From: an uncultured Campylobacterales bacterium | GTDB lineage: Bacteria > Campylobacterota > Campylobacteria > Campylobacterales > Arcobacteraceae | Assembly: GCA_947494995.1 (NCBI GenBank) | Contig: CANLWY010000001.1 | Span: forward strand, 989,407 to 1,053,406 | Direction of reading: 5' to 3' | DNA: 64,000 nucleotides | Shown here: one piece after another, positions 46,347-55,388 of the stretch | Layout: each line of letters begins with the position of its first letter | How positions within the stretch are numbered: the stretch's first letter is position 1 | Translations under genes and position numbers: made by a program | Notes under the pieces: model-generated | What the model was told of the DNA's origin: nothing | The model's database searches: none | The model's input: the letters and a program-made list of their open reading frames with translations, nothing else

Positions 46347-46450
46347 TTATCATCTTTCTTATCATCTGTAAAAAACATCATTTTTTTACCTAGCATCATC
46401 AATGCAACAACTGTACCAACAACAACATAAGCAACCCATGGTTCATGCAT
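46343..46450 (-). CDS. Small membrane protein (35 aa) coupled to the HD gene
   Basis: Starts at ATG 46450 behind AGGA, encodes one hydrophobic helix (VAYVVVGTVVALMML) with a charged tail ending DDKKDDK, and stops at a TGA that overlaps the HD gene ATG. The overlap and the ribosome site support real translation. Function unknown. Confidence 0.6.
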   Translation of the reverse strand: MHEPWVAYVVVGTVVALMMLGKKMMFFTDDKKDDK

Positions 46451-46466
46451 TTTATTATCCTATTTT

Positions 46467-46916
46467 TTAGACTCTACAAGACCCAAAAAGATTATTTATT
46501 TTTTCTACTCTTCCTTCATGTCTTCCACCTTCAAAAGAGGCATTGTTCCATGAATCTACGATAGCTTCAACCATCCCATATCCTGAAACTCTCTCTCCTA
46601 GGCAGATTACATTTGCATCATTATGTTCTCTTGCCATTTTTGCAGAGTATTCATTGTGACAAAGTGCAGCTCTGATTCCATCAAATTTATTTGCAGCCAT
46701 TGACATACCAATACCTGAACCACAAATTAAGATTCCTTTACTTCCTTCATTTGCCAAAACCTCTTTACAAACCTTTGCCGCAAAATCTGGATAATCAACT
46801 CTGTCTTTACTATTTGGTCCTAAATCAATTACTTCATGTCCTCTTGCTTCAAAAAGCTCTTTTACATATGCTTTGATATCAATCCCTGCATGGTCTGCAC
46901 CAATAAAATATTTCAT
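46467..46916 (-). CDS. rpiB: Ribose-5-phosphate isomerase B
   Basis: 149 aa, the RpiB/LacA-B fold. ADHAGIDIK at the N-terminus, the catalytic Cys in ILICGSGIGMS near 66, and AREHNDANV with the conserved His. Interconverts ribose-5-phosphate and ribulose-5-phosphate. Its ATG overlaps the lepB stop by one base. Confidence 0.95.
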   Translation of the reverse strand: MKYFIGADHAGIDIKAYVKELFEARGHEVIDLGPNSKDRVDYPDFAAKVCKEVLANEGSKGILICGSGIGMSMAANKFDGIRAALCHNEYSAKMAREHNDANVICLGERVSGYGMVEAIVDSWNNASFEGGRHEGRVEKINNLFGSCRV

Positions 46917-47701
46917 TAATAAATTCCTTCTTTGTGATTTATCTCAATTTTCGTTCTATCCATATCTTCTTCTATACCTTCAACTGTTCTAAACACTCTA
47001 TCCCATCTAATCTCTTTATTTTCATTCCAAGAGAAATAGATAAACCAAGGTTTCCCTACAATGAATTTGTATGGAACTGTTCCCCAGAATCTAGAGTCAT
47101 TAGAGTGATCTCTATTATCACCCATCATGAAAAATTCATCTTCTGGTATTTGTATTGGTAACATATCAAAAAGTTGATATGGCTGTAAGCCATCCCTTGT
47201 AACTGAAGGATCGTTATGAATACCAGGATGATCTTGTCTATATGGATTTATAACAAACAGTTTCCCATCCAATTCAATAGTATTCTCTTTTGAGTAGTTC
47301 TTCATTACATACTCATTTCCTTCTTTTGGATGAAGGAAAAGATTTTTATCTTTAAGCATTACAATATCACCACCAACTGCAACACATCTTTTTACATAGT
47401 GAATAGCATCATTTCTTGGATATCTAAATACTACTATATCCCCACGTTCAGGTCTATCTCCCTCTATTAAGTGTCCATTATCATTAAAATCAGGTACTAC
47501 TTGTAATTCAATCCAAGGAATTCTAGGTGTTGGAACCCCATATGAGAACTTTTTAACAAATAACATATCTCCAATTAGAAGTGTGTTTTTCATACTACCA
47601 CTTGGAATAACAAAAGCTTGAGCCACAAAAAATATAATTGTAAGTACAATTACAATTGTACCAGTCCAAGAACTAGACCAGTCATAAAGTTTTCTAAACA
47701 T
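46916..47701 (-). CDS. lepB: Signal peptidase I
   Basis: 261 aa. One N-terminal membrane helix (about 14-32), catalytic Ser36 in IPSGSM and catalytic Lys in HYVKRCVAVGGD near 105; GDNRDHSNDSRFWG box near 190. Cleaves signal peptides at the outer face of the inner membrane. Follows folD by 1 nt. Confidence 0.97.
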   Translation of the reverse strand: MFRKLYDWSSSWTGTIVIVLTIIFFVAQAFVIPSGSMKNTLLIGDMLFVKKFSYGVPTPRIPWIELQVVPDFNDNGHLIEGDRPERGDIVVFRYPRNDAIHYVKRCVAVGGDIVMLKDKNLFLHPKEGNEYVMKNYSKENTIELDGKLFVINPYRQDHPGIHNDPSVTRDGLQPYQLFDMLPIQIPEDEFFMMGDNRDHSNDSRFWGTVPYKFIVGKPWFIYFSWNENKEIRWDRVFRTVEGIEEDMDRTKIEINHKEGIY

Positions 47702-47702
47702 T

Positions 47703-48563
47703 TTACTTACTTTCTCTTTTCTCTCTTAATTTAGCAGCTTTTACAGTATTTTTTAGAAGCATTGCAATAGTCATTGGTCCAACTCCACCAGGAACTGGAG
47801 TAATATATTCACATTTCTCTTTACAACCCTCATAATCAACATCACCAACAAGTTTACCAGAGTCTAATCTATTAATACCAACATCTACAATAATTGCTCC
47901 ATCTTTTACCATATCTTCTGTAACAAGGTTTACTCTACCTGCTGCAACAATTAAAATATCTGCATTTAAAGTATGAGCTTTTAAGTCTTTTGTTTTTGAG
48001 TTACAAACCTCTACAGTTGCTTTTGCATTTATCATAAGTGCTGCCATTGGTTTCCCAACAATATCAGAAGCACCAATAATACAAACATTTTTCCCAACAA
48101 CATCAATATTATACTCTTCAAGTAATCTCATCACACCAAATGGTGTAGCAGGTAAAAATGCATCTAAGTTAGAAACCATTCTTCCTACATTATATGGGTG
48201 GAATCCATCAACATCTTTTTGTGGGTCAATTGCTTCTAAGATAGTTGTTGTATCAACTTGTGGAGGTAATGGAAGTTGTACTAAAATTCCATCAAGATTT
48301 GGATTTTCATTCATTCTATCAATGATATCTAAAATCTCATCTTGAGAGATAGTATCTGGCATTTCATGAACTACTGAATAGATACCAGCATTTTTACATG
48401 ATTTAGCTTTCATCCCAACATATGTAGCACTTGCTGCATCATTTCCCACAAGAATTACTGCTAGTCCTGGTGTTATATGTTTCTCTTTTTGAAGTTGCTC
48501 AACTTCAACTTTAACTTCTTCTTTGATTTTATTAGATAATGCTTTACCGTCAAGGATTGTCAT
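47703..48563 (-). CDS. folD: FolD methylene-THF dehydrogenase/cyclohydrolase
   Basis: 286 aa from the ATG at 48563 (a GAGG ribosome site precedes it; the frame at 48578 adds five residues without one). Motifs YVGMKAKSC with the catalytic Lys, NLDGILVQLPLP and PVPGGVGPMT are diagnostic. It makes 10-formyl-THF and NADPH in the one-carbon pool. Confidence 0.96.
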   Translation of the reverse strand: MTILDGKALSNKIKEEVKVEVEQLQKEKHITPGLAVILVGNDAASATYVGMKAKSCKNAGIYSVVHEMPDTISQDEILDIIDRMNENPNLDGILVQLPLPPQVDTTTILEAIDPQKDVDGFHPYNVGRMVSNLDAFLPATPFGVMRLLEEYNIDVVGKNVCIIGASDIVGKPMAALMINAKATVEVCNSKTKDLKAHTLNADILIVAAGRVNLVTEDMVKDGAIIVDVGINRLDSGKLVGDVDYEGCKEKCEYITPVPGGVGPMTIAMLLKNTVKAAKLREKRESK

Positions 48564-48635
48564 AAGTTTTAGCCTCATATTTATTTAATTTTAGGTTGAT
48601 ATAATATCCAAAATTTTTTTACACAAAGGTTAAGA

Positions 48636-49007
48636 TTGAAGCAACTGCTTTTTATGGTACTATTCTTTACTTCTTTATTCTCAGATGAAATTGATAACTC
48701 GTTTATAACAAAGTTTGAGTATGGTGCAATGCTTTATGAAAATCCAAGGGGAGTAGGGTGTGTTTTATGTCATAAAAAAGGTGATAAAAATGTTGTTATT
48801 TCAAAGTATAAAGAACTAAATAAAGAGACAAAAGAATTAGAAGAAAAATCAATAATAGCTCCAGCAATTAATAAAGTGACTTTTGAAATCTTTTTAGAAA
48901 AAATGACAGCAGATAAAACAGACTCTAAAGTTATGCCAACATACTTTTTAACTGATGATGAATTGAAATCATTGTATTACTATATAAAAAATATAAATAA
49001 AAATTAG
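48636..49007 (+). CDS. Periplasmic mono-heme c-type cytochrome
   Basis: 123 aa with a TTG start, signal peptide (about 1-16) and one CxxCH heme site (Cys42-x-x-Cys45-His46). A methionine near 100 (KVMPTYF) is the likely sixth ligand. It would carry electrons in the periplasm. Family relation to specific oxidases is not clear. Confidence 0.85.
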   Translation: MKQLLFMVLFFTSLFSDEIDNSFITKFEYGAMLYENPRGVGCVLCHKKGDKNVVISKYKELNKETKELEEKSIIAPAINKVTFEIFLEKMTADKTDSKVMPTYFLTDDELKSLYYYIKNINKN

Positions 49008-49072
49008 CTTAACCAAACTTTTATAAAACTTTCAGTAAAATCACGCTCTTAATTTTAAAACAAAGGAAAGTT

Positions 49073-49609
49073 ATGTTAGAGGGTATCGTAAGAGATAGTA
49101 TGACAAAACAAGCAACTAAAACTTTAAGAAGAGATGGTTACTTAATTGCAAACATCTATGGTAAAGGTTTAGAAAATATTTCAGCAGCATTCAAAAAGAA
49201 TGAGTTTATTAAGTTTTTAAGAAACAAAGAAACAATTGCATTTGATGTAAAAGTTGGTGAGAACACTTGTAAAGTAGTAGTTCAAGAGTATCAAAAATGT
49301 CCAATTACTTCAGATTTATTACATGTTGATTTAATGGTAGCACAAGCAGGTGTTAGAACTTCTTATAAAGTTCCAGTAACTGTTGAAGGTACTCCAAAAG
49401 GTCTTAAAAACAAAGGTCTATTTATTTTCCATAAGAAAAGAGTTCCAGTTAAATGTACAATTGAAAACTTACCAGAGTCTTTCCATTTACAAATTGCGGA
49501 TCTTGATACAGGTGATTCTATTTTAATTAGAAATATTGATATGCCAGAAGGTGTTGATTGTTTCTTAGATCCAAGAGTTCCTGTTGTAGGTGTAATTAAA
49601 GCTAAGTAA
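49073..49609 (+). CDS. rplY: 50S ribosomal protein L25/general stress protein Ctc
   Basis: 178 aa, the long Ctc-type L25 with an N-terminal L25 domain (5S rRNA binding) and a C-terminal beta domain. AAAGGAAAG precedes the ATG. It sits directly before pth, an order found in many bacteria. Confidence 0.95.
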   Translation: MLEGIVRDSMTKQATKTLRRDGYLIANIYGKGLENISAAFKKNEFIKFLRNKETIAFDVKVGENTCKVVVQEYQKCPITSDLLHVDLMVAQAGVRTSYKVPVTVEGTPKGLKNKGLFIFHKKRVPVKCTIENLPESFHLQIADLDTGDSILIRNIDMPEGVDCFLDPRVPVVGVIKAK

Positions 49610-49622
49610 TTTTAGGTTTTAA

Positions 49623-50174
49623 ATGCATTTAATAGTAGGTCTTGGAAATATTGGTGAAAAATACCAATTAACTAGACATAATGTAGGGTTTTTAGTTATC
49701 GATGAGATGACTAAAGCTCTTACAACTTCAAATATAAACAAATCAAACTTTCAATCAACTCTTTTAAAATCAGGATATAACCTTTTTTCAAAACCGACAA
49801 CATATATGAATAGTTCAGGACAAGCAGTTCAGGCTATCAAAGAATATTATAAAATTGATATAGAAGATATTATTGTTATTCATGATGATTTAGATTTACC
49901 ATTTGGTACTGTAAAGTTCAAAGTTGGTGGTGGTCATGGTGGACATAATGGTTTAAGATCTATTGATGCTCATGTTGGTAAAGAGTATATAAGAGTTAGA
50001 ATTGGTATTGGGAAGCCTGCAAATAAAGTAGATGTTTCAAATTATGTATTATCAAACTTTTCAAAAGAAGAATTAAAACAATTAGAAGGTATAATCTCTC
50101 ATACTATTAAAGCAATTGAAGCACTTAAGAGTGAAGATATTGTTGAAGTAAAATCAAAATTTACATTGAAATAA
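49623..50174 (+). CDS. pth: Peptidyl-tRNA hydrolase
   Basis: 183 aa. Recycles peptidyl-tRNA. VGLGNIGEKYQLTRHNVGF contains the catalytic His near 20; HDDLDLPFG and GGHGGHNGLRS are conserved. Follows rplY by 13 nt. Confidence 0.97.
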   Translation: MHLIVGLGNIGEKYQLTRHNVGFLVIDEMTKALTTSNINKSNFQSTLLKSGYNLFSKPTTYMNSSGQAVQAIKEYYKIDIEDIIVIHDDLDLPFGTVKFKVGGGHGGHNGLRSIDAHVGKEYIRVRIGIGKPANKVDVSNYVLSNFSKEELKQLEGIISHTIKAIEALKSEDIVEVKSKFTLK

Positions 50175-50181
50175 TTAATAT

Positions 50182-51249
50182 ATGAGCATTTTAACCAAGT
50201 ACATTTTAGAAAAATATCTATTACATTTTATTATTGTTTTAATATCTTTACAACTATTTTTTGTAGGGATGGACTTTTTACAAAATTCAAAAGATTTACC
50301 AAGTTCTGCAAACTTACAGCTTTTATACCTTATGTATAATAGCTTCTTTACTTTGACATTAACCTTACCTTTATCCTTGGTCTTTGGATGGATTTTAACT
50401 TTAGTTATTTTTGTAAGGAATAATGAATTAGTTGCCTTTACTTCTTTAGGAGCTAAGAGATCAGATATTTATTCTCCTGTAGTTCTTATTTCTTTAATTC
50501 TTTTACTTGTATTAATTTCTATTCAGATGACGCCAATGGCATACTCTTATGAACAGAAGAAAAAGATATTAGAAGGAAGCTACTTCTCTAATACAAAAAC
50601 TGATATTTTTTTAAAATATGATGATAAGTTCGTTTATTTTAAAAAACTTTATCCTTTACAAAAACAAGCAGAAGATATCCATATTTATAAAGTAGAAGAT
50701 AAAGATATCGTAGAAACAATTATTGCCAAAAAAGCTTATTTCCAAAATGATAAGTGGTATGTTGTTGATGCAAAAATTGTAAAAAAACCAAAAGAGTTAA
50801 ATTTTGAGACTTCAAAACTAGAAGTAAGATATGAAAAGTTTCTAAATACACTTGAAGGATTTAAACCAAAAATTTTAGATAATGTTTATGAATCAAAATC
50901 AAATTTTTCAATTATAGATGCTGTAAATGCATTATTACTTTTGTCAAAACAAGATGTAAATACAGATAAAATAAGGGCAGCAATTTATTATGAGACAGTA
51001 ATTCCTTTTTTTATTTTACCATTAATTATGCTGATTTTTGTTTTTACTTCATACAATAGAAGATTTTTTAATATAGGTTCTTTTACCTCTTTTTCTATTT
51101 TTGGAACACTTGTTATTTGGGGACTATTTTTCATGCTTCACAAGTTTTCAAATAGTGGAGTTATTAAACCAGAATTCTCGCTACTAATACCAATGGCTAT
51201 TTGGTTCTTAGGTTCATATTTTATTTATAGAAAGAAAAACAGAGTTTAA
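50182..51249 (+). CDS. LptF/LptG-family permease
   Basis: 355 aa. YjgP/YjgQ-type topology: three N-terminal helices, a periplasmic jellyroll domain (about 115-260) and three C-terminal helices. Component of the lipopolysaccharide export complex with LptB. The pth context and the presence of only one gene leave LptF or LptG open. It overlaps the nudix gene by one base. Confidence 0.87.
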   Translation: MSILTKYILEKYLLHFIIVLISLQLFFVGMDFLQNSKDLPSSANLQLLYLMYNSFFTLTLTLPLSLVFGWILTLVIFVRNNELVAFTSLGAKRSDIYSPVVLISLILLLVLISIQMTPMAYSYEQKKKILEGSYFSNTKTDIFLKYDDKFVYFKKLYPLQKQAEDIHIYKVEDKDIVETIIAKKAYFQNDKWYVVDAKIVKKPKELNFETSKLEVRYEKFLNTLEGFKPKILDNVYESKSNFSIIDAVNALLLLSKQDVNTDKIRAAIYYETVIPFFILPLIMLIFVFTSYNRRFFNIGSFTSFSIFGTLVIWGLFFMLHKFSNSGVIKPEFSLLIPMAIWFLGSYFIYRKKNRV

Positions 51250-51692
51250 TGGAAAAGATCAAAGCTTATGGCGTTTTACCTTATAGAATAGAGGAAAATT
51301 CTATAAAAATACTATTATGTAAATCAGTTAAAAGTTTAGAGAGATGGGGCTGTTTAAAAGGTATGCAAAACTCTTCTGAAACACCTAAAGAGTGTGCAAA
51401 AAGAGAACTTTATGAAGAGTCTTCAATTCTTGTAGGAACTCATTTATTTGAAGAATATTTCTTTCAAGAAAATGAAGATAAAGATGTAGGTATTTGGCTT
51501 GTGAATTCTAAAAAAATTGATAATATCAATAATTTTTTTAGAGATGATGTTTTACAAGAAAATTTTCTATCTTGGGAGAATTCAAAGGTTAAATATTTTG
51601 ATTTAAAGGAACTACCTCTTATTAAGAAAAAGCAAAAAAAATTACTTAAAGAGATTAAGGATTTTTTGCAAAATAAGAGTCAATCCCATTAG
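51249..51692 (+). CDS. Nudix hydrolase
   Basis: 147 aa with a Nudix box near 38-60 (G-x5-E-x7-RELYEES, ending with SS where EEXGU is usual, so slightly divergent). It hydrolyses nucleoside diphosphates linked to another group. Its start overlaps the LptF/G-like gene stop. Convergent with amiC: 38 nt of overlap at the 3' ends. Confidence 0.82.
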   Translation: MEKIKAYGVLPYRIEENSIKILLCKSVKSLERWGCLKGMQNSSETPKECAKRELYEESSILVGTHLFEEYFFQENEDKDVGIWLVNSKKIDNINNFFRDDVLQENFLSWENSKVKYFDLKELPLIKKKQKKLLKEIKDFLQNKSQSH

Positions 51693-53061
51693 CAATACCA
51701 AGAGCTAAGTTTTTTTGATATTTAGTATTATATAGTCTTTTACCTTCTTTTGGATGTGTAATATAGCCAATTTCTATAAGAACTGATGGCATTTGGGCTC
51801 CAACTAATACCCAAAATGGTCCTTCTCTAACTCCGCCATCTACAACATCTTTATGTTGTTTACGTACACTAAAAAGCATATTTCTTTGAATATCTATTGA
51901 TAGTTTATGTGAAGCTGTTATTCTAGGTCTATTTAATGATTCTAAAAAGGCTTGTTTTGTTGATCCACTCATAGACCTTATATCTGATTTATTTTCTAAA
52001 GCTGCAACTCTTTTTGCTCTTTCACTTCTTGCTGGACTTAAGAAGAATGTTTCAATACCATTTGCTTGTTTTACTCTACTTTTATGTGCAGCATTAGCAT
52101 GAATAGATAAGAAAATATCAGCTTTCTTTTTATTTGCTAAAATAGTTCTATTCTTAACTCTAATAAATCTATCACTATTTCTTGTTAAATATACTTTATA
52201 GCCTCTTTTTTTAAGAATTGATTCTAAGTATTTTGTAACTTTAAAAACAGAAACTTTTTCATATTTTTTATTACTTCCTACTGCACCAGAATCTTTTCCT
52301 CCATGTCCTGCATCTAAAACAATTACTCTTCCTCTTCCCACGTTTACAATTTTTGGTGATTTTGAAATTACTGCTTTACTTTTGCTAGTTGTGGTTTTCT
52401 TTAAATTTAGTACTGAAAGAACTATTTGTTTTTTTCTTATACTATAGACTGTTTTTAGATTTTTTTTATCTTCAAAAAGAATTCTAAGTGTATTCTTTTT
52501 TTCTTGTTTTATTACAATTTGTTTTACACCATTAATTGTTAATTTAGTAGGATAAGCATCTTTGAAGCTACCTTTTATATCATAAATATCTTGATTGCCA
52601 CTTTTAGCTTTTTTTTCAAAAAACTTTACATACTCTTTTGTAACGTTTGTGTTAAAGTTTATAATAACTTGATTGTTTTTAGAATATACAGAATTAATTG
52701 TATATGATGATTTATTTGTATCAATTTCAGAGATTTTTGGTTTATTTATTTTTTTAATTTTTTTAGGAGTTACCTTTTTTTTCTGTGTAGTACTTTTTTT
52801 AGGGAGGTTTTTCTTTGAACCTGTAACTGAACCATTATATTTTTTTAATTCTCGTTCATATTTGGAAACGTCTCTTTTTAGTTTTTTTCCAGAGTTAATT
52901 AAGATTTTTAGATTTTTAATTTCACTGTTTTGATTATTATTTAAGACAGCTTTTAAGTAACCCATTCGAGCATTATTAAAAGTTTGTGTTAAATTCTCTT
53001 TTGCATGAAGAGAATTTAACGATAAAAAAAGAAAAGTAAGAAGAATAAATTTTTTAAAAAT
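51655..53061 (-). CDS. amiC: N-acetylmuramoyl-L-alanine amidase (AmiC type), non-canonical AUU start
   Basis: Zinc amidase that cuts the bond between muramic acid and the stem peptide. The C-terminal Amidase_3 domain shows LDAGHGGKDSG, SIHANA, and VLIEIGYITH; the N-terminal half is a Lys-rich linker with a small beta domain. The first ATG is at 52965, but that leaves the protein without a signal peptide. The open frame continues 32 codons upstream to an ATT at 53061, giving a proper signal peptide (KKFILLTFLFLSLNSLHA) and AGGAG 6 nt upstream. I choose that start. It ends overlapping the nudix gene. Confidence 0.85.
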   Translation of the reverse strand: MFKKFILLTFLFLSLNSLHAKENLTQTFNNARMGYLKAVLNNNQNSEIKNLKILINSGKKLKRDVSKYERELKKYNGSVTGSKKNLPKKSTTQKKKVTPKKIKKINKPKISEIDTNKSSYTINSVYSKNNQVIINFNTNVTKEYVKFFEKKAKSGNQDIYDIKGSFKDAYPTKLTINGVKQIVIKQEKKNTLRILFEDKKNLKTVYSIRKKQIVLSVLNLKKTTTSKSKAVISKSPKIVNVGRGRVIVLDAGHGGKDSGAVGSNKKYEKVSVFKVTKYLESILKKRGYKVYLTRNSDRFIRVKNRTILANKKKADIFLSIHANAAHKSRVKQANGIETFFLSPARSERAKRVAALENKSDIRSMSGSTKQAFLESLNRPRITASHKLSIDIQRNMLFSVRKQHKDVVDGGVREGPFWVLVGAQMPSVLIEIGYITHPKEGKRLYNTKYQKNLALGIANGIDSYFAKNP

Positions 53062-53062
53062 T

Positions 53063-54145
53063 TTATTCTCCTTTTGTTAGTTTTTCCATTAACTCATGTA
53101 CTGAAATAATTTTATTTAGTTTAAAACCATTTGAACCTGTAAAGAAAAGCCCAGTATCTAAGTCTCCTTGATATGCTGCTCCTAATCTATCAGCAATACA
53201 ATATCCAACAGCTTTTGCTTCTACTCCTCTATTGCATGGTGCAACACAGTTTGAAATACATTGTACTTTTGGAGCTGTATTATTTTCTATTGTTTCTTGT
53301 AAATTAGTTACTACTCTTCTTGCTGGTAATCCAACAGGAGATTTTCCTAGTTTTATATCTTCTTCTTTTGCATTTAATAATACATTTTTCAATGCAGAAT
53401 CAGCATCACATTCAAATGTTCCAATAAATCTTGTTGCCATTTGTACTCCAGTACAACCCATAGCAATAAATTTATCAATATCATTTTTATCCCAAATTCC
53501 ACCTGCTGCAATAATTGGAATATCATCGCCCCAATTTTTTGCTTCTTCAATTACAGGAGGAACAATATTCTCTAATTGGAACTCTTCTTTAAAACAATCT
53601 TCATATTTAAAACCTTGGTGTCCACCACTTAAAGGACCTTCAACAATAATTGCATCAGGAACTTTGTTGTACTTTTTCCATTTTTTACAGATTAATTTTA
53701 AAGCTCTTGCACTTGAAACAATAGGAATTAATGCTACATCTGGATAATCTTTTGTAAATTCAGGCATATTTGTAGGTAGTCCTGCTCCAGTAATAATAAT
53801 ATTAATACCTGCTTCACAGGCATCTTTTACCATTCTTCCATAATCATTACAAGCATATAAAATATTACAAGCTAAAGGTGCGTCTCCACAGATTTTTCTT
53901 GCATTTTCAACAATTTCAAAAAAGGCATCTCTAGAGTAAAAATTTAATACATCTTTAGGTTTGTCTTTTCTCATAACTACATTTACATTTTCACTCTTAT
54001 TTCTGTAGTAACCTGTACCCACAGAAGATATTACTCCTAGACCACCCTCTTTAGCTACATTTCCTGCTAATTGATCCCAACTTATTCCAACACCCATTCC
54101 ACCTTGGATAATTGGGTGTTTAATCTCATATTTTCCTATTTTCAA
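53063..54145 (-). CDS. Nitronate monooxygenase family protein
   Basis: 360-aa FMN TIM barrel. IIQGGMGVGIS, VIVEGPLSGGHQG and IAAGGIWD motifs are those of the NMO/FabK-like family. A Cys-rich C-terminal segment (CISNCVAPCNRG) is typical of the longer NMO subgroup and could hold a cofactor. True substrate unknown; enoyl reductase activity (FabK) is a less likely alternative. Confidence 0.85.
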   Translation of the reverse strand: MKIGKYEIKHPIIQGGMGVGISWDQLAGNVAKEGGLGVISSVGTGYYRNKSENVNVVMRKDKPKDVLNFYSRDAFFEIVENARKICGDAPLACNILYACNDYGRMVKDACEAGINIIITGAGLPTNMPEFTKDYPDVALIPIVSSARALKLICKKWKKYNKVPDAIIVEGPLSGGHQGFKYEDCFKEEFQLENIVPPVIEEAKNWGDDIPIIAAGGIWDKNDIDKFIAMGCTGVQMATRFIGTFECDADSALKNVLLNAKEEDIKLGKSPVGLPARRVVTNLQETIENNTAPKVQCISNCVAPCNRGVEAKAVGYCIADRLGAAYQGDLDTGLFFTGSNGFKLNKIISVHELMEKLTKGE

Positions 54146-54158
54146 AATTGGCCTTCTT

Positions 54159-55367
54159 TTATTTTATTGTTATCTTAGCGAAACTTTTTTTACCTTTTTG
54201 TAAAATGTACTCACCAACTTCTAAATTTAACTTTTCATTACTCACTTTTTCCTGATTTAGTGACACTGCATTTGCTTTTACATCTCTTCTAGCTTGTGAT
54301 GTAGATTTTACAAGTTCTGAATCAACTAATGCTTGACAAATCCAAATTCCAGCTTCCATTTGGAATTCTGGCATATCAGTTGGAATATCTTTTTTTGCAA
54401 AAACTTTTTCAAATTCTACTTTTGCAATTTCTCCTTGGCCCTCACCATGGTATCTATCAACAATTTCCATTGCTAAAGCTTCTTTTATTTTTTTAGGATG
54501 AAGGGTTCCATTTTCAACACCATTTTGAATTTCTTCAATCTCTTTTAATGATTTAGTTGAAAGAAGTTCATAATATCTCCACATTAATTCATCTGAAATT
54601 GATAGAACTTTTCCAAACATATCATTTGCAGCATCAGTTACTCCAATATAGTTTCCTAAAGATTTTGACATTTTTTGAATACCATCAAGACCTTCTAGAA
54701 TTGGCATCATAAGTACAGCTTGTTGTTTTCCTGTATTATATGCTTTTTGTAATGTTCTTCCCATAAGTAGATTAAACTTTTGATCAGTTCCTCCAAGTTC
54801 TATATCTGTACCCATTGCAACAGAATCATAACCTTGAAGTAGGGGATATGTAAATTCACTTACTGCAATTGGTGTATTGCTCGCATATCTTTTTGAAAAA
54901 TCATCTCTTTCTAACATTCTTGCAACTGTAAGGTTTGAAGCAAGAGAGATTAACCCTCCTGTTCCTAACTCTTTTAACCATTTTGAGTTAAACATTACTT
55001 CTGTTTTTTCTGGGTCTAAGATTTTAAATACTTGCTCTTTATAAGATTGTGCATTGTCTAAAACATCTTTTTCACTTAAGACTTTTCTTGTTTCACTTTT
55101 TCCAGTTGGGTCTCCTATAGTAGCTGTAAAGTCTCCAATTAGAAATTGAACAATCCCTCCAAATTTCTGAAAGGTTGCAAGTTTTTGAATTAAAACTGTA
55201 TGCCCTAAGTGTAAATCTGGAGCAGTTGGATCAAACCCTGCTTTTACATAGAAGTTTTCGCCATTTTCATAATAGTTTTTTAGTAGTTTTTCAATTCCTT
55301 CTAAATCAATAATTTCAGCTGTACCCCTTTGTATTTCAGCAAGGGCTTCTTTAATTTGTTCTTCCAT
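54159..55367 (-). CDS. tyrS: Tyrosyl-tRNA synthetase
   Basis: 402 aa. Class I signatures HLGHT (HIGH-type) and KMSKS ([12 protein letters not shown]) and a C-terminal S4 RNA-binding domain. Charges tRNA-Tyr. It lies 21 nt after spoT on the same strand. Confidence 0.97.
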   Translation of the reverse strand: MEEQIKEALAEIQRGTAEIIDLEGIEKLLKNYYENGENFYVKAGFDPTAPDLHLGHTVLIQKLATFQKFGGIVQFLIGDFTATIGDPTGKSETRKVLSEKDVLDNAQSYKEQVFKILDPEKTEVMFNSKWLKELGTGGLISLASNLTVARMLERDDFSKRYASNTPIAVSEFTYPLLQGYDSVAMGTDIELGGTDQKFNLLMGRTLQKAYNTGKQQAVLMMPILEGLDGIQKMSKSLGNYIGVTDAANDMFGKVLSISDELMWRYYELLSTKSLKEIEEIQNGVENGTLHPKKIKEALAMEIVDRYHGEGQGEIAKVEFEKVFAKKDIPTDMPEFQMEAGIWICQALVDSELVKSTSQARRDVKANAVSLNQEKVSNEKLNLEVGEYILQKGKKSFAKITIK

Positions 55368-55388
55368 ATATCCTCTTCTTTTTAAATC

